Of a stretch of 40,499 nt of DNA, positions 35,316 to 40,499 are shown piece by piece. Below the pieces are notes generated by a model. The model was not told the DNA's origin. It was given only the letters and a program-made list of their open reading frames with translations, and did no database searches. Every line of letters starts with the position of its first letter. Position 1 is the stretch's first letter. This DNA is from Pseudomonadota bacterium (GTDB lineage: Bacteria; Cyanobacteriota; Vampirovibrionia; Obscuribacterales; Obscuribacteraceae): positions 1-40,499 of the forward strand of contig JAJPJO010000109.1 of the NCBI GenBank assembly GCA_021324135.1. Reading direction: 5' to 3'. The translations under genes were made by a program, and so were the position numbers.

Positions 35316-36569
35316 TCACTCGGCTTCGATGTGATCGTGACCGTGCACTTCGGCTCGGACCAGGTTGGCTTTCTGTGAATGATCGATCAGCCAATCGCTG
35401 ACAATCGTCATGGTTTCAGGCAGAATGTACGGCGTCTCCAAAAGCAAATGACCTTTGCCTTTGAACCACTTCACCGTTTGATCGCGCGTCTTCATGTTGT
35501 TGATCAGCACCACGACCCCGTTCGATCGCATGATGCGATCCTGATCGCCTTGCATGACCAGAACCGGAACGCTGTCAGGAACGCGGCGCGCATGTCTTAT
35601 GTTCGAGTGGACAAGCGCAGCCGTTTTGACCAGATCGACGACGCACAGCCGTTTTCTCACGAGCGGATCGGTGACCATGGCCTGGATAATCTGAGGATCA
35701 TTAGAAGCAAGGTGCCTCATATACGGTATCAGATCGACTTCTTTCGTCGGATTGGTGACGAATGCGGCCATATCGCAAACTACATCCTTCATCACTGATG
35801 GACCGACGGTGAGGCGGCGTTTGATGGCCGGGCTGGACAGAACTATGCCGTCGATGCTGCCCGGCATATCGGCGGCAGCGTGCAGGGCCATGCCGGCACC
35901 CAAACTTTCACCGATGATGAACAAAGGCAGAGATGGATAGGCGTTTCGCGTCGCTCTGATCAGTTCTTTGACATCCTGATAACTGCGTTCGTATGAGACT
36001 CTCGGAAGACGTTCTTTCGTCTCGATTTTTACCGTGGCGGTACTGCGCGCGGTATCACCGGCAGTTAAGTCTGCATCACTGCTGGTGGCAGCCACTTTTT
36101 CTTTTTCGATCGCGGTGGCATCGCGGGTGGTGGCATCGTCGCCAACCTCGACCAGGGATGACTCGACGATCGTGTTCGGACTACCTTCATCGTCATCACT
36201 CTCAGCCAGTCTGTTACCGTTTTTCCCGGTCGGGATGCTCATTCTGGTAGTCTTGCACCATCTGCCGTAGCCTCGCATGTCGGCAGCGATCACAATGAAT
36301 CCTTTGGCCGCCAGGTTTCGCGCCATGACATCATATGTGGCGCCATGCAGAACCAATCCGTGACAAGCAATTGCCACACCTCGCGGTTTGATATCCGGAT
36401 CGCGCCATTCGTATATGCGCGTGTGAGGCGGCGCCTCTATAAGAGTTGGCAGATCGCTGCGGATCACGTCCGCGCGCGCCGGAGCCTCAAGGGCGCCGGA
36501 GACTAGTAAGGCAGAGATTGCCAGAGCAATTCTCGTTGCCGAAGCAAAAGCAGGATTCCATCTCCGCAT
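35316..36569 (-). CDS. Secreted alpha/beta hydrolase, lysophospholipase-like
   Basis: A 417-residue hydrolase with a signal peptide (about 1-33, cleavage near PARA-D). The nucleophile is S222 in GESLGAG, the acid is in QGDQDR and the histidine in KGKGHLLL; ACHGLVLHG forms the oxyanion region. This pattern fits the serine aminopeptidase S33/monoglyceride lipase-like group. A charged, low-complexity insert of about 75 residues (111-188, rich in D, E, T and A) splits the core between the third strand and the nucleophile elbow, which is unusual. The start is set at ATG 36569 with GGGGG ahead; a TTG at 36602 would add 11 residues before the signal. The likely substrate is a lipid or ester in the envelope; inference only. 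Confidence 0.82.
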   Translation of the reverse strand: MRRWNPAFASATRIALAISALLVSGALEAPARADVIRSDLPTLIEAPPHTRIYEWRDPDIKPRGVAIACHGLVLHGATYDVMARNLAAKGFIVIAADMRGYGRWCKTTRMSIPTGKNGNRLAESDDDEGSPNTIVESSLVEVGDDATTRDATAIEKEKVAATSSDADLTAGDTARSTATVKIETKERLPRVSYERSYQDVKELIRATRNAYPSLPLFIIGESLGAGMALHAAADMPGSIDGIVLSSPAIKRRLTVGPSVMKDVVCDMAAFVTNPTKEVDLIPYMRHLASNDPQIIQAMVTDPLVRKRLCVVDLVKTAALVHSNIRHARRVPDSVPVLVMQGDQDRIMRSNGVVVLINNMKTRDQTVKWFKGKGHLLLETPYILPETMTIVSDWLIDHSQKANLVRAEVHGHDHIEAE

Positions 36570-36885
36570 ATAAACATCCCCCACGGATATTTGAATGCTC
36601 AATTCGCCACGAACTCTTTCAAACTCCTACGTACCCAATGTGGAAGCCGGTTTAAAACCGCGCGGCGAAATTCTCATCTTTCGGTCTCTGACCTGGGAGG
36701 CACAAACAAAGGATTTATAGTCAATGAAAGTGAACTTTGTGTCCCCAAATCGATGTGCTTGAGCCGCTAACGTGTAAACTTGAGCAATGCAAGGCGAGCC
36801 AGTCCGCCTTGCCGTATACAAGTGTGTATACAGAAAAAATATGCGCCGTGTACGAAAGCCGCCCAACCTTGCACAGAGCTGACAG
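36570..36885. promoter_or_regulatory. Divergent region between the hydrolase gene and carB
   Basis: These 316 bases hold no gene. They contain the near-palindrome CGGTTT-A-AAACCG (36648-36660), a perfect eight-pair hairpin GCAAGGCG/CGCCTTGC (36789-36812) and GTATAC-AAGTGT-GTATAC (36814-36831), all ahead of carB. These could be operators or a leader structure of carB. The ribosome-binding site of carB itself is weak (AGAG). Confidence 0.4.
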
Positions 36886-39800
36886 ATGCCTAAGCGGACC
36901 GATATAAAAAAGATTCTCGTTCTGGGAGCGGGACCGATTACGATCGGTCAAGCTTGCGAATTCGATTACTCGGGCAGTCAAGCCTGTAAGGCGCTGCGCG
37001 ACGAGGGTTACGAGGTAATCCTCATCAACTCGAACCCGGCCACGATCATGACCGACCCGGAGACTGCCGACCGGACATATGTCGAGCCTGTCACAGCCGA
37101 GGTGGCCAGAGCCGTGATCGAGAAGGAGCGCCCCCAGGCAGTCCTGCCGACTATGGGCGGTCAGACGGCGCTGAACGTCGCTTGCCAGCTGGCCGAATCC
37201 GGATTTCTAGACGCGATGAATGTCGAGCTGATTGGCGCCAAGCTGCCGGCAATAAAACTGGCGGAGGGCAGGGAGCTGTTCAAGGCGAAGATGCTTGAAA
37301 TCGGGCTCGACGTGCCCAACTCCGGCATCGCTCACACGACTCAAGAAGCGCAAAGTATCGCCCATCGCATCGGCTTTCCGGTGATCATCAGGCCGGCATT
37401 TACCCTTGGTGGCTCCGGTGGTGGCGTGGCTTACAACCATGAGGAACTGGATGAGATCGCCCTTCAGGGTTTGAACGCCAGCCCGGTCAATGAGATTCTG
37501 GTCGAGGAGAGCGTGCTGGGCTGGAAAGAGATCGAGCTCGAGGTGGTCCGCGATACCAGAGACAATGTGGTCATCGTTTGCTCTATTGAAAACCTGGACC
37601 CGATGGGCATTCACACCGGCGACTCGATCACGGTGGCGCCGGTGCAGACGCTCACCGATCGCGAGTTTCAGTACCTGCGCGACGCCGCCATAAAAGTGAT
37701 TCGCGCCGTGGGGGTGGACACGGGCGGCTCCAACATTCAGTTCGGATTGAATCCCAAAACCGGCCGCACGGTAGTGATCGAGATGAACCCGCGCGTCTCG
37801 CGCTCATCGGCTCTCGCCAGTAAAGCCACCGGCTACCCGATCGCCAAGATTGCCGCCAAGCTGGCTGTCGGTTTCACTCTCGATGAATTGTCCAACGACA
37901 TCACTCGCGACACGCCCGCCTCATTCGAGCCGGTGCTGGACTATGTCGTGGTCAAAATTCCGCGCTTCAATTTCGATAAATTCCGCGGCGCCGACACCAC
38001 CCTCACGACCCAGATGCGCTCGGTCGGCGAAGTCATGGCGATCGGCAGAACTTTCCAGGAGGCCATCCAGAAGGCGCTGCGCGGACTGGAGCTCGGGCTG
38101 TCCGGATTCACTCAAGTAAAAGCTCGCAAAGAGGCCGATTTCTGGGAGTGGCGCAGCCGCCTGTCACGCCCGAGCCCGCACCGCATCACCGATATATTCG
38201 GCGCGTTCGATATTGGCATATCCACTCAGGAAATCCATGAGCTCACCGCCATCGACATGTGGTTTCTCAACAATCTCAAAGAAATATATGAGGATTATGT
38301 CGAGCTGAGGAAAACGGCTAATGAGAGCAACGAGCGCGCCGGGGTCGTGCAAGCCCAACCCCTGGCGTATTTGAGCAAGGACAAATTGCTGGCTTTGAAA
38401 CGGCAGGGCTTCAGTGACAAACAGATCGCCGAAGCTCTTGATCTGGATGAGTCCGACATCCGCGATAAACGTCTAAAAGAGGGCGTCGAGCCGGTTTATA
38501 AAATTGTCGACACCTGCGCCGCCGAGTTTCAAGCATTTACTCCCTACCTCTACTCGACCTATGAAAGCGAGTCGGAGGTGCCGCCATCAAGCAAGCCGCG
38601 CGTCATGATTTTGGGCGGCGGACCAAACCGAATCGGGCAAGGCATCGAATTCGACTACTGCTGCGTGCATGCCAGCCTGGCCCTCAATGAACTGGGCTAC
38701 GAGTCGGTCATGGTCAATTCGAACCCGGAGACGGTTTCAACCGATTACGATGTCTCCGATCGCCTCTACTTCGAGCCTGTAACCCTCGAGGATGTATTGA
38801 ACATCGCCCGAGTGGAACAGCCGATCGGCATCATCGTTCAATTGGGCGGGCAGACACCGCTGAAACTGGCTCATGGACTGGAGGCGAACGGTTACAAAGT
38901 TCTGGGAACCTCCGTCGAGTCAATCGACATCGCCGAGGATCGAGCGCGATTTAACGGTCTGATCAAAAAGCTGGGGCTGAAACAGCCTCCGGGCGCCATC
39001 GCCTTCAACTCCGAGGAAACCGTCGCGGCCGCCGAGAAAGTCGGTTATCCGGTTCTCGTCCGACCATCCTACGTGCTCGGCGGACAGGCGATGCAGATCA
39101 TATACAACCGCGAAGATCTGCAGGCCTGGCTGAATCGCGGCTTCCAGAACTCGAACAAATTCTCGGTGCTCATCGATCAGTTTCTTGAGAATGCTATCGA
39201 GATCGATGTCGATGCGATATCTGATGGTCGAGCGACAATCATAGCCGGCATCATGGAGCACGTCGAGCAAGCCGGCGTTCACTCCGGTGACAGCACTTGC
39301 GTCTTGCCCACCCAGACAATTCCTCTGCGCATCATCGAAGAGATTCGCAAAGCCACGGCTAACCTGGCTAAAGAGCTGAGCGTCAAGGGCTTGATGAATG
39401 TTCAATTTGCCCTCAAAGATGAAGAGCTGTTCGTCCTTGAAGTCAATCCCCGCGCCTCCCGGAGCATTCCTTTCGTTTCAAAAGCCACCGGCGTGCCCTG
39501 GGCGAAAATGGCTGCCGGCGTGATGGTCGGCAAGACTCTTTCGGAATTAGGCTTGTCACCGCGGCACATCCCGCCTCATGTGGCGGTCAAATCGGTAGTG
39601 ATACCATTCGAGCGTTTCCCCGGTGCGGTCATTTCACTCGGGCCGGAGATGCGCTCTACAGGCGAGGTTATGGGTGTGGCTTCGCGCTTCGATCTGGCCT
39701 TCGCCAAAGCCCACGTGGCCACCGGGCAAGCCCTGCCTTTGAAGGGGGGAGTGTTCATAAGCGTTACCGATCAGTACAAGCAGGATGTCGTGCCGATAGC

Positions 39801-40197
39801 GCAAAACTTGTATCAACTGGGCTTTCAATTGATCGCCACGAGAGGAACGGCCTCTACGATCGCCTCGGCCGGTATACCGGTAAAAGTGACGAACAAGGTC
39901 TCGGAAGGCAGACCAAACCTGGTCGACCAGTTGAAAAACGGCGAGATCCAGCTGGTGATCAACATTCCCTCCGGACGCACCGCCTATGGTGACGATCAGA
40001 TCATCAGGCGCACGGCGATAAACTATCACATTCCTGTCGTGACGACCCTCTCCGGCGCACGCGCGACCGCATCGGCAATCGCTGCAATTCAGTCCGGACC
40101 TCTTTCGGTGCAAGCGCTGCAGGATTATCACAAGAACATCAGCCACTGGGAAGCCGCATCAAGAGCGAGAAGCGCGCCCTTCTCGTCCTCGCACTGA
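36886..40197 (+). CDS. carB: Carbamoyl-phosphate synthase large subunit
   Basis: A 1103-residue enzyme that makes carbamoyl phosphate from bicarbonate, ammonia (from the small subunit) and two ATP, feeding pyrimidine and arginine synthesis. It has two homologous ATP-grasp halves: the first begins [19 protein letters not shown] and the second [34 protein letters not shown] and [16 protein letters not shown] mark the two ATP-grasp ends. The linker domain ([20 protein letters not shown]) and a C-terminal MGS-like allosteric domain (about 950-1080, [10 protein letters not shown]) are complete. The start at 36886 is at the family's normal N-terminus. carA is not in this window. Length is typical. 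Confidence 0.97.
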   Translation: MPKRTDIKKILVLGAGPITIGQACEFDYSGSQACKALRDEGYEVILINSNPATIMTDPETADRTYVEPVTAEVARAVIEKERPQAVLPTMGGQTALNVACQLAESGFLDAMNVELIGAKLPAIKLAEGRELFKAKMLEIGLDVPNSGIAHTTQEAQSIAHRIGFPVIIRPAFTLGGSGGGVAYNHEELDEIALQGLNASPVNEILVEESVLGWKEIELEVVRDTRDNVVIVCSIENLDPMGIHTGDSITVAPVQTLTDREFQYLRDAAIKVIRAVGVDTGGSNIQFGLNPKTGRTVVIEMNPRVSRSSALASKATGYPIAKIAAKLAVGFTLDELSNDITRDTPASFEPVLDYVVVKIPRFNFDKFRGADTTLTTQMRSVGEVMAIGRTFQEAIQKALRGLELGLSGFTQVKARKEADFWEWRSRLSRPSPHRITDIFGAFDIGISTQEIHELTAIDMWFLNNLKEIYEDYVELRKTANESNERAGVVQAQPLAYLSKDKLLALKRQGFSDKQIAEALDLDESDIRDKRLKEGVEPVYKIVDTCAAEFQAFTPYLYSTYESESEVPPSSKPRVMILGGGPNRIGQGIEFDYCCVHASLALNELGYESVMVNSNPETVSTDYDVSDRLYFEPVTLEDVLNIARVEQPIGIIVQLGGQTPLKLAHGLEANGYKVLGTSVESIDIAEDRARFNGLIKKLGLKQPPGAIAFNSEETVAAAEKVGYPVLVRPSYVLGGQAMQIIYNREDLQAWLNRGFQNSNKFSVLIDQFLENAIEIDVDAISDGRATIIAGIMEHVEQAGVHSGDSTCVLPTQTIPLRIIEEIRKATANLAKELSVKGLMNVQFALKDEELFVLEVNPRASRSIPFVSKATGVPWAKMAAGVMVGKTLSELGLSPRHIPPHVAVKSVVIPFERFPGAVISLGPEMRSTGEVMGVASRFDLAFAKAHVATGQALPLKGGVFISVTDQYKQDVVPIAQNLYQLGFQLIATRGTASTIASAGIPVKVTNKVSEGRPNLVDQLKNGEIQLVINIPSGRTAYGDDQIIRRTAINYHIPVVTTLSGARATASAIAAIQSGPLSVQALQDYHKNISHWEAASRARSAPFSSSH

Positions 40198-40228
40198 TCG
40201 AGCTTGACGCAATCCATATCTATGATCT

Positions 40229-40268
40229 CGTTTTACCCTTGCCAGGGAAATCCCTGCATGGTGAAACG
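40229..40268 (+). terminator. Two-tier hairpin after carB
   Basis: An outer nine-pair stem (40229-40237 with 40260-40268, one G-T pair) encloses an inner five-pair stem CAGGG/CCCTG (40243-40256) with loop AAAT. No T-run follows, so it may be a factor-dependent terminator, an RNA processing site or a leader structure of the next gene. Confidence 0.35.
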
Positions 40269-40348
40269 GATATTGAAACACCAGGGTTTTGTCGCTCGAC
40301 GCTGCTGAGGGTCAGACGGATAATTAGCAAAGGTGGGCGGGAAATACC

Positions 40349-40499
40349 ATGGCAAGGCTAAGAAAACGCGGATTGCGAGCTGCTTCAATTCTTATTCTCA
40401 CTGCCGTTCTTGTGAGCGCCGCGTTCAATGATGCGTGCATTGCGCAAGCGGAAGACCCGGTTGTAAAAATGTATGCAGAAACCTACGGCAGCGCCTCAG
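40349..40499 (+). CDS. Start of a secreted protein (cut by window end)
   Basis: The first 50 codons of a gene running off the right edge. AGGTGGG and GGG lie ahead of the ATG. The product begins with a basic N-terminus (MARLRKRGLR) and a hydrophobic stretch (AASILILTAVLVSAAF), with likely cleavage after CIAQA. Nothing of the mature domain is seen except EDPVVKMYAETYGS, so no function can be given. Confidence 0.7.
   Translation, partial: MARLRKRGLRAASILILTAVLVSAAFNDACIAQAEDPVVKMYAETYGSAS

Overview
The window looks like chromosomal DNA of a free-living bacterium with moderate GC, dense coding and long stretches of one-directional genes. The mix of an IscA-type protein beside a YgfZ-TPR fusion, a gamma-carbonic anhydrase, MutS2, and very large unrecognised coiled-coil/Gly-Ala proteins without signal peptides would fit the non-photosynthetic cyanobacterial relatives (Vampirovibrionia/'Melainabacteria', perhaps Obscuribacterales). 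That placement is inference from gene content only; no marker was compared.

Left part (1-13041), mostly + strand. A four-gene overlapping operon opens the window: the cut-off ATPase and the permease of an ABC-2 exporter, a membrane-anchored thioredoxin-fold protein and a Nudix hydrolase. It is followed by about 620 bases that look empty but hold, on the - strand, a small gene broken by two apparent frameshifts and a tRNA whose halves are in reverse order (3' half, four bases, 5' half). Then come an Fe-S carrier (IscA/SufA family) with a YgfZ-TPR fusion, which are likely partners in Fe-S protein maturation, and a run of cell-surface or unknown proteins: an M15 peptidase, a DG-rich unknown protein, a secreted Ala-rich protein, a DUF3592-like membrane protein with a small membrane partner, two lipoproteins (one with a DUF2807/GIN-type domain) and an orphan TadG-like protein.

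Middle part (13088-18012). ileS (- strand) has an unusual active-site signature and a terminator-like hairpin in its leader. suhB (+) and a family-2 glycosyltransferase (-) converge.

Right-middle part (18125-34420), all - strand. Three consecutive giant proteins (1009, 1071 and 2013 residues) share a layout: a disordered charged N-terminus, a helical/TPR-like half, a Gly/Ala-rich hydrophobic centre and a conserved C-terminal end. The first two are clear paralogues and the third is more distant. Their spacers carry short tandem repeats. Upstream of them lie mutS2, whose conserved N-terminus extends beyond its first usual start codon, and a small unknown gene in the same frame.

Right end (34719-40499). 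A gamma-carbonic anhydrase (+), a secreted alpha/beta hydrolase (-), carB (+) and the start of a secreted protein cut by the window end.

The strongest candidates for something undescribed are the permuted tRNA locus (2771-2859, with the switching hairpins and broken gene beside it) and the three-member giant protein cluster.
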